A stretch of DNA of 64,000 bases. Source: Scolanthus callimorphus. Taxonomy: Eukaryota; Cnidaria; Anthozoa; Actiniaria; Edwardsiidae. The notes under the pieces were generated by a model. The model ran no database searches. It had not been told where the DNA came from and worked only from the letters and a program-made list of their open reading frames with translations. Below are positions 12,701 through 24,128 of the stretch, piece by piece. The number at the start of each line of letters is the position of its first letter. The first letter of the stretch is position 1. The translations under genes and the position numbers were made by a program. The stretch is taken from contig CM066917.1 in assembly GCA_033964015.1 (NCBI GenBank), forward strand, positions 29,339,951 through 29,403,950. The letters are read 5' to 3'.

Positions 12701-15700
12701 GCCTCGTTCTATAATACACTCCATTGCACTCCATTGTTTTAGACAATGCCTTGCATAAATTTGTCAGTGTATTGGACAACCCTCATTTCAACGAGCTAAC
12801 GCCGTCGAACTGCTGGACCTTACTCCCAAGTAAGGGGCCGAGCATTTAACTCTTGAGGGGGGGGGGGGGGGGGGGGCTCGTTTAATGGTCTGTGATAGGG
12901 TTCTAATTTAGTCTGGGGTAGGGTATTAGATTTGATGCCAAAAGAATATGCTTTATACGGAGTCGTGCCTTCCCTTCCCCTTTTAACAGTAAAAGTATCT
13001 TTCTCAAATTGTAAAACATTAAGGAAAAAAGGTGAAAAATAAAGTATGTATGTATGCCACCGACCGTGCACAATCGTGCATAGTCTGAAGTTATCTCTTG
13101 ATTGAGCATGATTTTGACTGAAATAAAAGTCTTTCATCTTTATCTGGAAAGACTGTTTTGTGCGTAGTCGTGTCACCATGTGCAAATTTGTCGATCAAAT
13201 CGTGCGTAGTTCTAGCACATTCAGCTGACAATGTGGGGTGTGTAGGGCATGCTTTTCAGATAGGGTGCCATAATTTGCAAATTTAGGTCTGGGATAGGGT
13301 CAGGGTTTTGAGGTCAAGGCGGCACACCCCTACTCTCAACTATCTAAATGATATGCGCGAGTGATCCCTCATGGATTGGAGCGATACCGATTGCATGCAT
13401 ATGAGTATGAATGCAAATGAGCCTCCTAGTAATGGTATCTCGAAATTTTACAGAGGTTATGACTAGACGCCTGTAAAAAATCACGTATTCGCGGGCTCGT
13501 AACTTCGCTCCAAAACAGGCTTCAACCCCCGAACTTGGCAATTTGACTACTTTCAGAGAGATCTGTCATTGGTTCAAAACGTTTTCCAATCAGACAAATA
13601 CAAAATTACGTCGAATCGGTCTATGTTTAACATGTGCATTCAACAAATGTTGAATGATGTTTTCTCTTGAGGATGTTGAGTCAAATGATGAAATGGTTTA
13701 GGCCGTGCCCAGCCTAAATATACTAAATCAGCCTACACCTTTCCACAGCTCAACATGTGTGTGCGAGGCGGAGCTATAAGTGACTTTTGCTGTGCGGAAT
13801 ATGCCGTTGTAATTGACTTGTCCTTGATGAGAAAAGTGCAGATAAACTCTGAAAACAAGGTGTGTGATAGCCTACGTACCAAGCGTTTCCGTTGGGTTTC
13901 AGGGTTTCATGGTCAGAGAAAAACCTGAGAGGACAAGATTATCGATTATTTGGCCGCCCGAAAATTCGTTCGCAAATTTGACACGTTTCTCTGACCTCTG
14001 AAACGGCACGAGAAAGGCTAGCTTGCTGTGCAGGCTATGTATATGCAGGGGGGGGGGGGGGGGGGGGGGGGACTCCCCTATTTTGGGGGCGGGGGTGCTC
14101 GTCGGGAACTTTTCGATTTTACCCTAAAACTTAAGACGTATTTTCCCTCCTAATTTTCTCATATCTTTTTACGAGGGAAAATACGTCTGAAATTCAGGCT
14201 AGCAACAAGTGTTATTTGCTTGATTTGCTAGAATGGACCTCCAACAGGTACCTATCTGCAAGTTTTCGAATTTTACCCCCTAAAAGGTACCGGAGGCCTG
14301 ATTTTAAACCCTAAAAGGTACGACGAGCAGCCCCGCCCAAAAAATAGGGGAGTCCCCCGGGATATGCGGCCACAAAAGGTACTAAAAAGGCACTATTATG
14401 GTATCCTGTGTATAGCCGCTCTCCTCCACGCAAACAAACCTGGTAGGGAGACGTCGTCCTTTGGCTTTGCTAGTCCCATTTTGACGCGTGTCGCTACTGG
14501 AGGTACCAATCAGAGTTAGAGAGTTTCCCCACTGGAACTGAGTGCGTGTCCCACAAACAGTATGTCATGACTTCCAAAATCATTAATTTGCAGCACTTTT
14601 TTGCCTTTATGGCAGTGTAAACTCAGACGATCCGAAGATAAAGATATCTGGCAAACCTTAGCGCCGGGATCGGAATATTTTTGGACTTTGTTTTAGGAGA
14701 ATCTTGGTTTGCTTGTGCGTGGGACATAACAACAGTAACTATGGCTTTGAATGACAGGTCGGATTTATGAATTGCCTCACTTTCCCGCGTTGTCTATCAT
14801 TGTTTTTTTGTTGTTATTTTTTCACGACAGAAGCCAAAAAACTTGCGCTTGAGGCAAGAATCTTATTGGCCCAGGCAGTTAAAATTTCAGTTAAAAGATG
14901 TAAGAAATGTAATGAATGGCCACTTATCACTTCTCTGGGAGGAAGTTTCAGGAAGAACATAATTTGAATCTATTTCGTCACAAGGTGATGGGTTATTTTC
15001 TGGTTACAATTTGTTTACGATACGAGCATGTTGACCTGTACACAATGTCGAAGTTTGATGCTAATCGGGTGAATACTAAACGAGATATATAGCCATTCAA
15101 AAACACCAAGATTTGTACAAGAGTCTGGACGTGGCGTCCGACATACGATACAAATCTTTTAAATGTTGAAGTTTTTGAGTGGCTGCATCAGGCCCGTAGC
15201 CAGGGATTATTGTGGGGGGGGGGGGGGACCCCCTGGCTACGGGCCTGCTGTATATCGACCAGTTTTGTTCCGACTAAACACCAAGCTTCAGCATTTTGTA
15301 AACTTCAACATGCTCGTTCTTGTTATCTAAGCCGTACGTTCATAATTTTAATATTAAAGGATTCGTCCAAGGCACAGATGATGTGAAACTCGGCAATAAT
15401 CCACGTTTTGTCTTGTGGGTTTTTACTCAGACGGTGACAGTCCAAGGCGGGGCTCTAGTGCATGACGTGGATAGCGTGACAGTTCCCCAAGGTTTTGCAG
15501 TTTCCTTAGGGAGTTACTCACGTCTGGGCGTGGCAGGTCATACTCTGATCGGAGGACAGGGGTTCCTGACACGTAGCTATGGCTACGCCTGCGATAACGT
15601 CTTGGAGTTTGGTGAGTTGCTTGTCTTGATTTCTGGTTGATTTCTGGTTGCTATCTATAGCAACTTCAGTTAGTTATCCATTAGTGTGGTTTGGATTGAG

Positions 15701-18700
15701 GCATCTGCTCCCCATAGATCTTGCACACTTCGATATTGCTCAATAATATTTCACAGTTATCAGGGAGCGGAGATAAGTCCAGTGTTCAATTCAGTAGAAA
15801 AGAAGCACTGCAAAGTGACGAAGAGACGAATTACTCGAAAACTGGCTGAGATATGAACTTTCAAACTTAGTGATTCCGCCAATTTTTGACAAAGAAATTG
15901 GCAAAGATATCAAAACGACGCTCGTAGCGCATCGATGCACACAGGCGAACATACATTTTTTTGCAAAAATGATCTCAGTTCAAACGATATCTCAGTTCTC
16001 AAGCAATTTTCACTTGCAGTTTTACGTACGAATGTGCTGAATACTGGACTCTGATTTCTGATAACCATTACATATTATTAAGCCACATCAACATTGGGTG
16101 TTTTCTGCAAAATCAGCCTGAAAATGTTCTTTAGGTGTTCTTAAAATTGTTTCTTAACATCAAATACTGCATACACTACCAACAGTCAAATAGAGAATGT
16201 GTTTGGCAGAAGGTAACAGTAATTTAGTAGGCAACAAATAGTCAATTCCAAAGACAATTCAGTGCTAAATGCAGCCCGGAAATCCCCATACAGTACCTGC
16301 TGTAGAACTCTGTGCAGTGATCTAGCACGTTATATTGATCTACTACACTACTCTAATCACAGAAGGTTACTGCAACTGTACTCGGATCTAAATGGCAGCA
16401 CTTTCAAGGACAATTTTCATTTTTCAGGCTGCATGTGTTCTTATGTATAAGGTACCATTTGACCATACAGCCTGAGTGTTCTTAATCCACTACGTTCTTT
16501 GTGTGGCTTTTTACTGTACGCCCGATGTTCGTTCCAGAAATCGTCACTGCAGATGGCACAGTGGTGTGCGCAAGCGCAAAAAGAAATGTTGACTTATTTT
16601 GGGGGATGAAGGGCTCTGGGACCAACTTGGGGTACGTCATAACTTTCACTTTATATGTGTTTCGTTGTGTAACATTAGTAACAGAATACTAGTTAGTTAG
16701 TGGTGATTTTTTTAGCGCGGGGAGGGTTACGTTTTTTGTAGGGATGGTCTCTCCATTTTTTTATTTTTTTTTGGCACGCGGGATTCCTGGCCCTCTTGAA
16801 TGGATCAAAATTACGAGTAACTGGAAGAAAGCCATTTAGAAGAAACCCATTTCTTCCAGTTTGTATTTGAAGACTAATAATATAGTAGTAATAATAATAA
16901 TAATTTTTGTTATTATTATTATTATTATTACCTAGAAGTTCAGAGACAGAGAGCAAATATTTTTTAAGTATGATATGATTTTACTCTGATCGATTTGCTT
17001 GTATATATATATATTTAGAATAATTCCTATTAGAATTTTTTTTAAACATCAATGTAAATAGTATCTTTTTATCAATTCAATTAATAATGTAAAATAGTTT
17101 GTAATAACAGTTTTTAAGGCCATTGTAAGTTTTATAGAGCTAATAAATTATTATATTATTATTATTATTATTTACAAAAGCTAAATATAGTATACTATCC
17201 TTCATTTTCTGTGTCTGTAATATTTGTGACATTTTAAAATCGTTTTTCGCTATATAGGCTCGTGACGTCCATCACATTCGGCCTTCATGAGATACCGCGG
17301 TGCATCATGGGAGGTTTGTTGTGTTACCCCGTGTCACGCGCCAAGGAGGTGATCAAAATGTTGCGTGACTATCACGATGAAAGAAATGACAGTCGTTTGT
17401 GCTTCTACGTCTTTCTATATATTGCCAACACAGGGTAAGAAGACATGTGTACACCTGGACTGCTTGCAGCCCCTTTATTGTGGCGATCTTTGTATACAAG
17501 AGAAATGTCATCTTTACTTCGCACGCGCGCTTTTATTAACCTCCTACGCGCCGTCATTCTCTTACCCAGAGCTCCACGGCTCGTCTCCTCGCGGGGGAGG
17601 CTCCGGTGACAGCCACTGACGCATGCGCGAGATTTGATACAGAGCCGTTGAGAGAAAGATCTTTCTGCGCATGCACCAACGTTCAAAACCAGCCAATCAG
17701 CAAAGGTCCTCAAATGGATGTCACCAGAGCCTCCCCTGCGAGCAGACGAGCCGGGGAGCTCTGGGTACGAGAATGGATACAGAGCCGTTGAGAGAAACAC
17801 CTTTCTACGCATGCACCAACATTCAGAATCAGCCAATCAGCGAAGGTACTCAAATGGATGTCCCCAGAGCCTCCCCTGCGCTCAGACGAGCTGGGGGAGG
17901 TCTGGGTACGCGCCGTGACGCGCCGTGTTTTGGTGTCATGCTCATTCTCAGCACGTGACTGGAAACTCGAGCCCCAAACAAGGTGCGTATGTGAATAAAA
18001 GCGCGCGAGCGTAAGACTTGTCTCTTGTGTTTATGGACGATCGCTAAATAAGGTCAAGCAGTCAAGTGTTCACCTCGTCTCACGCGCAAAAAAGCCTGCG
18101 TAGCAAGCGTGAAGTTCTCAGGACGAGAAACTCGGGCGAGATTTGGGCCGCGTGAAAAATGAACAGAGGACTCGCTCGTCAAATTTCTTTTCCCTGAAAA
18201 CACACGGAAACGCTTTCTACGCGGGCGAGGGTAGCGACCTTTCTGCATTCTGATTGGTTTCTAAAAGCGTTTATCCTGCGCGATTGCGCAGAATATCGTC
18301 TGATACTTAGCCGACGAGGGATGCAGCCCGGAGTTGGCTAAATCAAACGATATTCTGCAAAAATCGAGCAGGATAATGGTTTCATTATTCAGCACATCGA
18401 TAGCACAAAAATATCCCAGAAATGATTTTCTTTTGCGTATTAATTACGAGATTGACACATCATATTTCCCTCAGACGACGGATATCGCAGGATATATGTC
18501 ATGCATAGGCGGATTTAGTGGGGCTCAAACCCCCCCCCCCCCCCCCTTTTTTCGATAAATTTCCCATACATTTACTGTATTTGCGAGAGCAAGGTTACAA
18601 CTTTGGCAGATATTGGCGTTCCAATGACCATATTTGGGCAGTGCATCGATGTGATGAATAATAATTTCCTATATTTGTCCTAGGTCACGGTAACCATTTC

Positions 18701-20702
18701 CGCGCGCTTGTTTCATCGAATTCATTCCAACATTTTCCAGTTCTCCGTCACAGCTTCTTCCTATAGACCTCCCAGCCATTTATTTTCTCGTTTCCGCTTT
18801 AGCCCCCAGCTTATTGTTAAGATGATGTACAATGGTCCCTTAGAAGAGGGACAAGCACTTGTCCACGTCATTGAGTCCCTTACCAACCCAGACAGTAGTA
18901 CCGTTGTCCCAGTGCCGTATGATCAGTTCCAGAGAAGCACTGACTACTTGTGCAAACCAGGCAAAATGGTCTGGAATACAAATGGAAATTTTTTGAAAGG
19001 TAAGTTTAGAGTTACCTTCTTTCAGAGAAAAAACTTCGCTCGTTGTTCTAAATTCTTACGCGGTGTTGTAGAATATTAGATAGCTAAATGAGATAGAGTT
19101 AAAACTCCGGGTGATGCGTGACACTCCGGGTGATGGTATAAAATCGAATCAATAAATTGAAAAAGTGTCAGTATAATTTAATACAAACGTTTCGGGCATG
19201 GCCCTTCATCAGTGTATAAAAAGGCGGTATTCGCCATGCTAAAATCCTAACGGAAAAGCGCGCGCTAAATACAATAAGCGCGCGCGCCAACCAAATAACC
19301 GGACGGGCGGAAGGACGAATTGGACTGACTTGACAGACGGGACCATATGACTGGGCGAAGAAAAGACAGTAAAATTCTTATTTTAGAGAATTTAGTGAAA
19401 GCTTCAAACTGACTATAAACTGCTTTGAATTATGGCTCTGAAGTGTTAAAAGATGAAGTCATAGAAGCCCTTGCAGGCGCCGTGACTGAAAAGACTCCAA
19501 ATCCACACAAGACATTTGAAGGGAGCGTTATCTACATTAACTTCGAAGGAGGAGGAAAATCCATCGAAATTCCTCACGAAAGCAGCTCATTCCTTTCCGT
19601 CAAGCAAGGTATGTACTCGGGCTATGGGATGGAATAAACTTGGGACAAGAGTCCATTACTTAGGGCAGCAATGTTGTGTTGAGTGTTGTCTCCCAGTGTC
19701 AGAAATGTGTCTATTTTAGTAACATTTTTGATTTTATTGTTTTCTCTGTGTTTGTCTCATTAAATGTGCGTCTCCTGATCTCCCTGACTCATCACCTCGC
19801 GGGGGGTAGGCTCCATTCTCGTACCCAGAGCTCCCCGGCTCGTCTGCTCGCAAGGGAGGCTCTGGGGACATTTTTTTGAGGGCCTTCGCTAATTGGCTGA
19901 TTTTGAGCGTTGGGGCATGCGCAAAAAGTTTTTCCTCTCAACGGCTCAGTATCAAATCTCGCGCATACGTCAATGGCTGTCACCAGAGCCTTCCCGCGAG
20001 GAGACGAGTCGGGGAGCTCTGGGTTCGAGAATATTGAGACAAAACAACTTTCTGCGCATGCTCCAACGTTCAAAATTAGCAAATTAGCCTGCATTTTGAA
20101 AAGAAGGGTCACAACTGCCGAAAATGTATGATGACATAAACCACAGGACCCCCCTAGCTACGCCCCTGTTCCACAAGAACGCAAGCGCAGGACGCAAGCT
20201 CAACGCAAGTGTAAATCACAGCGACACAAGCGCAACCTTAAAATCAACATTAATTAGTTGAATTGCGCTTGCGTTCGCTTGATTTACACTAGACGCAACG
20301 CAAGCACAAGTGCTGGCACAAGAGAACGGAACGTCTCGATTTTCTTGCGCTTGCGTCTGCGCTTGCGTCTGCGCTTGCGTCTTATTGTAAACCACAAGAG
20401 GGATATGTATGAGTTTGATATCCTTGCGCTTGTGGTCGCTCTTAGGCTTTGCCTGTGATACTTTTCTTCCTTGAAACTCATGCAGGTATTGGATCGGCGT
20501 CAAAGGCTGCTGTAACAACAACGGCAGCCTAAAGAGCATACAGAAATGGGCAGAATCCGCTGAAGCGGTCGTCGCTTCTTATGGTCTGAAGCCGTTCGCA
20601 GAGGGAGAGAAAAAGGTCATCGAGAAACTTAACATGCTCAAGCATAAATATGATCCAAATAACCTTTTCCGTAATAATCTGCATCAGGCACTGTGTTGCT
20701 GA
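9588..20702 (+). CDS. Berberine-bridge-enzyme-like FAD-linked oxidoreductase (FAD_binding_4 / BBE)
   Basis: Eight exons: 9588-9776, 13749-13859, 15431-15611, 16538-16631, 17258-17434, 18803-18999, 19444-19608, 20486-20702. The phases join at every junction except the last, which is one base short; with that base the product is 443 residues. Exon 1 starts the PCMH-type FAD domain (NPMVFVKVNNVEDVVQTVRF). Exon 2 gives CVRGGAISDF...VVIDLSLMRKVQI. Exon 3 gives TVTVQGGALVHDVDS and GVAGHTLIGGQGFLTRSYG, and exon 4 WGMKGSGTNLG. The last exon ends in the BBE C-terminal signature KYDPNNLFRNN. Family enzymes oxidise alcohols, amines or sugars with transfer of electrons to oxygen. Here the usual FAD-linking His (VRxGGHS) reads Ile/Ala and the usual Cys (GxCPxVG) reads Tyr (GSYSRLG). 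No signal peptide is seen. The acceptor of exon 7 is weak, so that boundary is the least certain. Confidence 0.85.
9940..11100. repeat. Diverged tandem repeat flanking the TA element
   Basis: Sequence at 9960-10072 plus 10739-10860 (around gatatcgcgag, ggctctac, ctttaagatctgatagtcac) recurs at about 10860-11095. The first copy is interrupted by the 666-bp element; the second is not. Confidence 0.7.
10073..10738. mobile_element. 666-bp TA-flanked inverted-repeat element (Tc1/mariner-type MITE)
   Basis: The ends CTCAGGGGACTTAAGGCATG and, reverse-complemented, CTCAGGGGAGTTAAGGCATG form a repeat of at least 24 bp with one mismatch. TA flanks both sides (10071-10072 and 10739-10740). A diverged copy of the flanking sequence at about 10940-11010 reads ggctctactctttaag with no insert, which is the empty site. 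No transposase is visible. Confidence 0.85.
11727..12172. mobile_element. Inverted-repeat element of the cccctaaaagatacc family
   Basis: The left end ccgggggggaactccaatat...gatgatcgtcgg is mirrored at the right by acgatcatccccgacc...gggagtcccgtcccccc. The interior holds scattered copies of ccctaaaagatacc. It sits in the first intron of the BBE-like gene. At least five relatives occur in the window. Confidence 0.75.
12643..12783. mobile_element. 141-bp MITE with 9-bp target duplication (copy 1)
   Basis: Begins catactagtcc and ends ggacaaccct. Subterminal inverted repeats gtccaatac.ctgacaaatt are carried at both ends. The flanks are identical 9-mers, catttcaac, at 12634-12642 and 12784-12792. 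The same element, the same length, recurs at 23263-23403. A 9-bp duplication is typical of Mutator-like elements; no transposase is encoded. Confidence 0.88.
12856..12877. repeat. Long G-run
   Basis: About 20 consecutive G in the first intron of the BBE-like gene. Similar runs recur at element ends through the window and are likely sites of sequencing slippage. Confidence 0.9.
13749..13859 (+). CDS. Exon 2 of the BBE-like gene (site of the usual FAD-linking His)
   Basis: Acceptor ttccacag, donor aag|gtgtgt, 37 codons, phase 0 at both ends. It encodes CVRGGAISDFCCAEY followed by VVIDLSLMRKVQI. Family members normally read VR(S/G)GGHS here, with the His bound to the FAD 8-alpha position; that His is absent. 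Confidence 0.85.
14049..14361. mobile_element. Inverted-repeat element of the ccctaaaaggtacc family
   Basis: A run of about 22 G leads into actcccctattttgggggcg and gtgctcgtcgg. The right end mirrors it: acgacgagcagccccgccc...aggggagtcccccggg. The interior contains ccctaaaaggtac motifs. It lies in intron 2 of the BBE-like gene. Confidence 0.8.
15191..15246. repeat. Short perfect hairpin ending in ggcccgtagccaggg
   Basis: ggcccgtagccaggg and its complement ccctggctacgggcc flank a spacer containing a G-run. It looks like the ends of a very short foldback element. Confidence 0.7.
15431..15611 (+). CDS. Exon 3 of the BBE-like gene (flavin-binding core)
   Basis: Acceptor ttttactcag, donor tttg|gtgagt, phase 0 in and phase 1 out. 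It encodes TVTVQGGALVHDVDS, then GSYSRLGVAGHTLIGGQG, then YACDNVLEF. The Cys of the family's GxCPxVG motif, the second FAD-linking site, is Tyr here. Confidence 0.88.
16860..17175. repeat. AT-rich stretch with (TAA/ATT)n microsatellites
   Basis: Blocks of taataataa and attattatt occur at about 16882-16930 and 17150-17172, with tatatata between. The stretch lies in intron 4 of the BBE-like gene and holds no coding signal. Confidence 0.8.
17558..17920. mobile_element. Inverted-repeat MITE of the attctcgtacccagagct family, with an extra arm
   Basis: ctcttacccagagctcc...ggctcgtctcctcgc at the left is mirrored by gcagacgagccggggagctc...gggtacgagaatg at about 17735-17776. The arm is then repeated once more to about 17912. 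The interior carries catgcgcgagatttgatac and aaccagccaatcag. Other copies are at 19811-20031 and 62337-62565, with an end fragment at 48515-48552. Confidence 0.75.
18240..18385. mobile_element. Short foldback with atcctgcgcgattgcgcaga end
   Basis: tatcctgcgcgattgcgcag and agaatatcgt are mirrored by acgatattctgc...aatcgagcaggat near 18350-18376. Part of the same sequence, with gccgacgaggga(t/c)gcag, recurs at about 48455-48512. Confidence 0.6.
19811..20031. mobile_element. Inverted-repeat MITE of the attctcgtacccagagct family, copy 2
   Basis: attctcgtacccagagctcc through ggaggctctgggg at the left is mirrored by caccagagccttcccgcgag...ggggagctctgggttcgaga at the right. It lies in the last intron of the BBE-like gene. 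Confidence 0.78.
20160..20395. repeat. gcgcttgcgtct direct and inverted repeat block
   Basis: The 12-mer gcgcttgcgtct is repeated in tandem at about 20345-20380, and related acgcaagcgc units occur in inverted orientation at 20168-20240. gtgtaaatca and tgatttacac form a further inverted pair. It lies in the last intron of the BBE-like gene. Confidence 0.65.
20486..20702 (+). CDS. Last exon of the BBE-like gene
   Basis: The sequence after acceptor catgcag reads YWIGVKGCC, then SLKSIQKWAESAEAVV, then KYDPNNLFRNN, and stops at TGA 20700-20702. This is the BBE C-terminal domain, and KYDPxNxFxxN is its hallmark. The preceding exon (19444-19608) leaves one base where two are needed, so the junction is one G short as read. 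Confidence 0.85.
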
Positions 20703-21811
20703 GTAGCGAAGATAGATTTATTCCATGTATTATAAATATCTAGATAGAACAATGTGAAAAAGGGCCCGTAGTTAGGTTAGACGAGCCAGTTCTCTTGCAA
20801 ATAACAGAAACAAAACAGAAACAAAAAGGACACGCTTCTGTTCTTCTCTTCCTTTTCTTCTTTACGTGTAAATACAAAAATATATATAGCTTCAAAAAGT
20901 GGGGGTGCTCGAGCACCCCCTGCGTGTAAATACAAAAAATATATCTAGCTTGAAAAAGTGGGGCTCCTAGATCATGGTGACGCGAAGCATAGGCGCAGCA
21001 ACAGGAGCCTCCACTCTTGGCCTAGCCATATGCACTGAAATACAACAGTCTTTTTTACATTATGGATTTTGAATTTTTAACGGTTATACTGAGTGCTAAC
21101 GCGTGCAGTGCGATGGCGCACCAATTTCAGCTATCTTTCTTTTGAGAGATGGGCGGGAAATAATTTGTAACCAAGCCATATAATGCTCGCGGCATTCAAA
21201 ATCTACAATCTTAAAATAGGTATTAAATTTGATATGATGCAAATATTTGGTTGATCGACGACGATTCCTGTTAGCAACTAACTTTGCACTATAACCCTCT
21301 AGGAATTCCATGTAGCTGTTTGGATATTTGATAATTGATGAAAAACGCCCTCTCCCACTTTTGACATCCTAGGCTCCTTGCAGACTAATGGTGTAAACTG
21401 ATAATATAGGAACAGCTTTAGACACTATGGTCACTTTGCATAGTTTTCAGACGGTCTTGAATTTTAATCCTAAGAAAGCACAGCAAATGATATCAATGAC
21501 ACGGCTTTTTGTGTAGCCGTTGCGACTGACCAAAGAATTTCCAGCTGCATATATTGCAATTCAATCCCAGACTCTTGAGTCTATGACCAATTGACAAGCT
21601 TCAGACGAGCACGCTAGAAGATCTGAAAAAGGCTCTGTGAAAAACACGGGGAAAGCATCAACAGTATCAAGCCCACTTCTAAAACGCCCGAAGCTTTTCA
21701 TGCCGTGGAAGTTGTTAGAAAGCCTACCAGACCCTCGGGACAAAGCGGTAAACATCTGCTCTGGACTTATTGTATTTCACCTACGGATTTAGCTAGGGTA
21801 TTAACCTCACA
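20703..21811. other. Intergenic spacer with diverged repeats
   Basis: About 1.1 kb between the BBE-like and TMEM151-like genes. A sequence around gcgatggcgcaccaatttcagc and gggcgggaaataattt at 21105-21165 recurs in diverged form at about 40970-41290, so much of the spacer is repeat-derived. No gene is recognised. Confidence 0.55.
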
Positions 21812-24128
21812 ATGTGTGAGGACTGGATGAGAGAGTGCCCTCTGTGTTCGGTCTTTCTCAACTTAACAGTGTGGCTCGCATTTGTGGCGGTATTTTGGTG
21901 CGCGGTGGATAATAACACGTACAATGGTGTTGTCTCCCCGCAAGATTTAGTGGCGCTCCCCGCCGTTATATTTATTCTTCTCTATGGTTTCTACCTCACC
22001 GAGTGTTATTTTGCCACTTCAAGGAAATACCTAAGTCATGTTCTCAAGGGGGAAACGATATTTCAGTATATCGAGAGAATTCGAAGCGAAGCGCCGGTTT
22101 TGTCTTTCACGGCAGCGTGCTGGCATCATGAGACAAGACAGAGACAAAAACATTTCACCGACCGACGAGGAAAAACCCACACAAGAATGGAGAATTACCC
22201 AGAAAAAGTCATTAACTTCACTGATGAAGAAAAATTCAGGTGAGTTAATGCTTGTACAGTTTATTTTAAAAAAAGATTGCACTCGGATCGGCGCGCTGAA
22301 GAGTGCTCTGTATCGAGTAAGTCATACATTTTTTAGAGCAAATGCAGCGAGATTTCGCACCTAAAACATCTAGACTAGTGAAGGCAGGTGGAATGGTCCA
22401 GATTTTATTTGGAAGATATTCGTCGTCTAAGTATGGTAATCTGACCACAGACAAAGAAGCAGTAATGCAAGATCGAATAAAAAAGGGAACGCTGGGAGTG
22501 TGGAATCTGGGAGTATCAAACAGAAAATTGTACATTCTGTACATTGTGTATCATGAAACAGATGATCGTAAAAGATTATTTGAACAGTTTATGTGACATG
22601 AACAAGTATAATTCATATATAAACATTTTTAGATAAATTATTTGAATTTTAAGATTCAAAATAAAGGTTCTTTTAGGCGAGGTCATATGCTTCATGATAG
22701 CCCGACTTGGTTGACGCCCTGTCTTTTATTCCATTAAAGAATTACAATCTTCAAAGACTTCGCCAGTTGCATCCGGCTTTTAGTGCATTTTGATTCAATC
22801 CCGTCACATGTGACCAAGCCTCTTGAAAAGTATATTTATTTTAACGGCAAGGGTCTTAATTTTAGGGTTAAAGGTAGCCTTAAAGGGGTACTGTTTTGTC
22901 TGTCATGATTTGGGGGTTATTTTAAATGCAGTGAAATTCACAAAAAGTGAGCAAAATAATCGTCTACGTTTGTTAAAAATCCTTTCAGCTGCTAGATAAG
23001 TACAAATATTATTTGTAGTATTTTCGTGTATTATCGATTTCTTACAGGGCAGATCAACAACTTTGATAAGCCTACATAAGAATGCTTATATAATGCAAAT
23101 TTAAGTTCCTTTTTCTTTCTAAGATTAAGGTGAAAGATAATAGGATTTGTTTTATGTAGAACACATGGTCTTGTCTATAACATTTTGTTTAAACAACCGT
23201 GTGACAGTACCCCTGTTTCATAATGCAGTCAAATTCAAGAAATGTTAACGCCTCGTGTCTGTCATACTAGTCCAGTACTCTGACAAATGTATGCATGGTA
23301 TTGTTCTCCTCCATTGTATTGCCTCGTTCTATAATACACTCCATTGCACTCCATTGTTTTAGACAATGCCTTGCATAAATTTGTCAGTGTATTGGACAAC
23401 CCTCGTGTCTGTTGACTATATTTTTAAGTAGACAACAAAACGTCGATCACATTGTGACAGAAAAGTTCAACTACCTTAAACCAAGTAAACCTTTTCAATT
23501 CCTCAAATATCTCGCCATGAAAAACAGTTGTTAAATCTTCAAATTTTAGCAAAAAATGGCGGGAAATTCAACCAATCGGAAGGTTTTCTCGCACATACAC
23601 ATCGGAAGTTTATAGTATAGCGCTATTCACTGTTTACAATCAACATTGTCATTCTAATGCTAATGTGCCAAACGTATATTCAATAGCGGCCATTGTTCTG
23701 TGAACCAATCGATCTCTGGCCAATAACATTCACGTTTTTTTTTCTAGCTTTAATAAATGGAAGACCTGACGGTCGTCCCAGAAGACTTGCAATATTTCAG
23801 CCTGGTAAAAGTCTCCTTTACCAAGACCTTTGAGCTGAGAAGCGAGCCAACAAAAACGCTGTTTACCAATCTATCGTGTGGATTTCAAGCTCGAAATCGG
23901 CACCGCGACAAATACATGGACTATGATGAGCAGCTGTCAATCAACGGATTTCAAGACGAAGTGACCGCTTATGTAAAAGCAGAGGGAAAAGAGAAATGGG
24001 CGACCCTTGCGGGGTACTGGGTTTTCTCGCTCCTGTTGTGTTCCTGGGTGTTTAGGTGGATGTTACAAAAACGAACAGCTCATAGGGAAGTTAGAATTGT
24101 TAAGGGAATAGTGGTCTGTTCTGTTTGA
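21812..24128 (+). CDS. TMEM151-like multi-pass membrane protein
   Basis: Two exons, 21812-22239 and 23748-24128. The product is 269 residues once one missing base is allowed for, somewhat shorter than vertebrate TMEM151A/B. Exon 1 holds two hydrophobic helices, about residues 14-36 and 46-66 (VALPAVIFILLYGFYLTECY), then ERIRSEAPVLSF and CWHHETRQRQ, matching the Tyr/His-rich stretch after helix 2 in TMEM151. Exon 2 holds VKVSFTKTFELRS (family: LRFTKCFSF), then a conserved Asp-Tyr-rich segment (RDKYMDYDE), a third hydrophobic helix (YWVFSLLLCSWVFRWML) and TAHREVRIVKG (family: TAxVHYxVEKLFG). The function of TMEM151 is not well established. A frame break at 23759-23760 (GG) is repaired by one G. 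The intron carries a 141-bp MITE. Confidence 0.75.
23263..23403. mobile_element. 141-bp MITE with 9-bp target duplication (copy 2)
   Basis: Same element as at 12643-12783, same orientation and length, with only a few substitutions. It is flanked by cgtgtctgt at 23254-23262 and 23404-23412. It lies in the intron of the TMEM151-like gene. Confidence 0.88.
23748..24128 (+). CDS. Exon 2 of the TMEM151-like gene
   Basis: After acceptor tttctag the first codons join as SFNKW; the frame then shifts at tgg|aag, and one more G gives W-E-D-L-T-V-V. From there the frame is open to TGA at 24126-24128 and contains the third membrane helix. Confidence 0.7.

Noticed and set aside
17405..17958. Overlapping 60-140 codon frames on both strands
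   Set aside because: They lie inside a palindromic MITE and read its repeated arms; no protein family resemblance.
22342..22596. 84-codon open frame in the TMEM151-like intron
   Set aside because: No recognisable domain, and the flanking exons splice across it with matching phase. It may be a chance frame or a decayed insertion.
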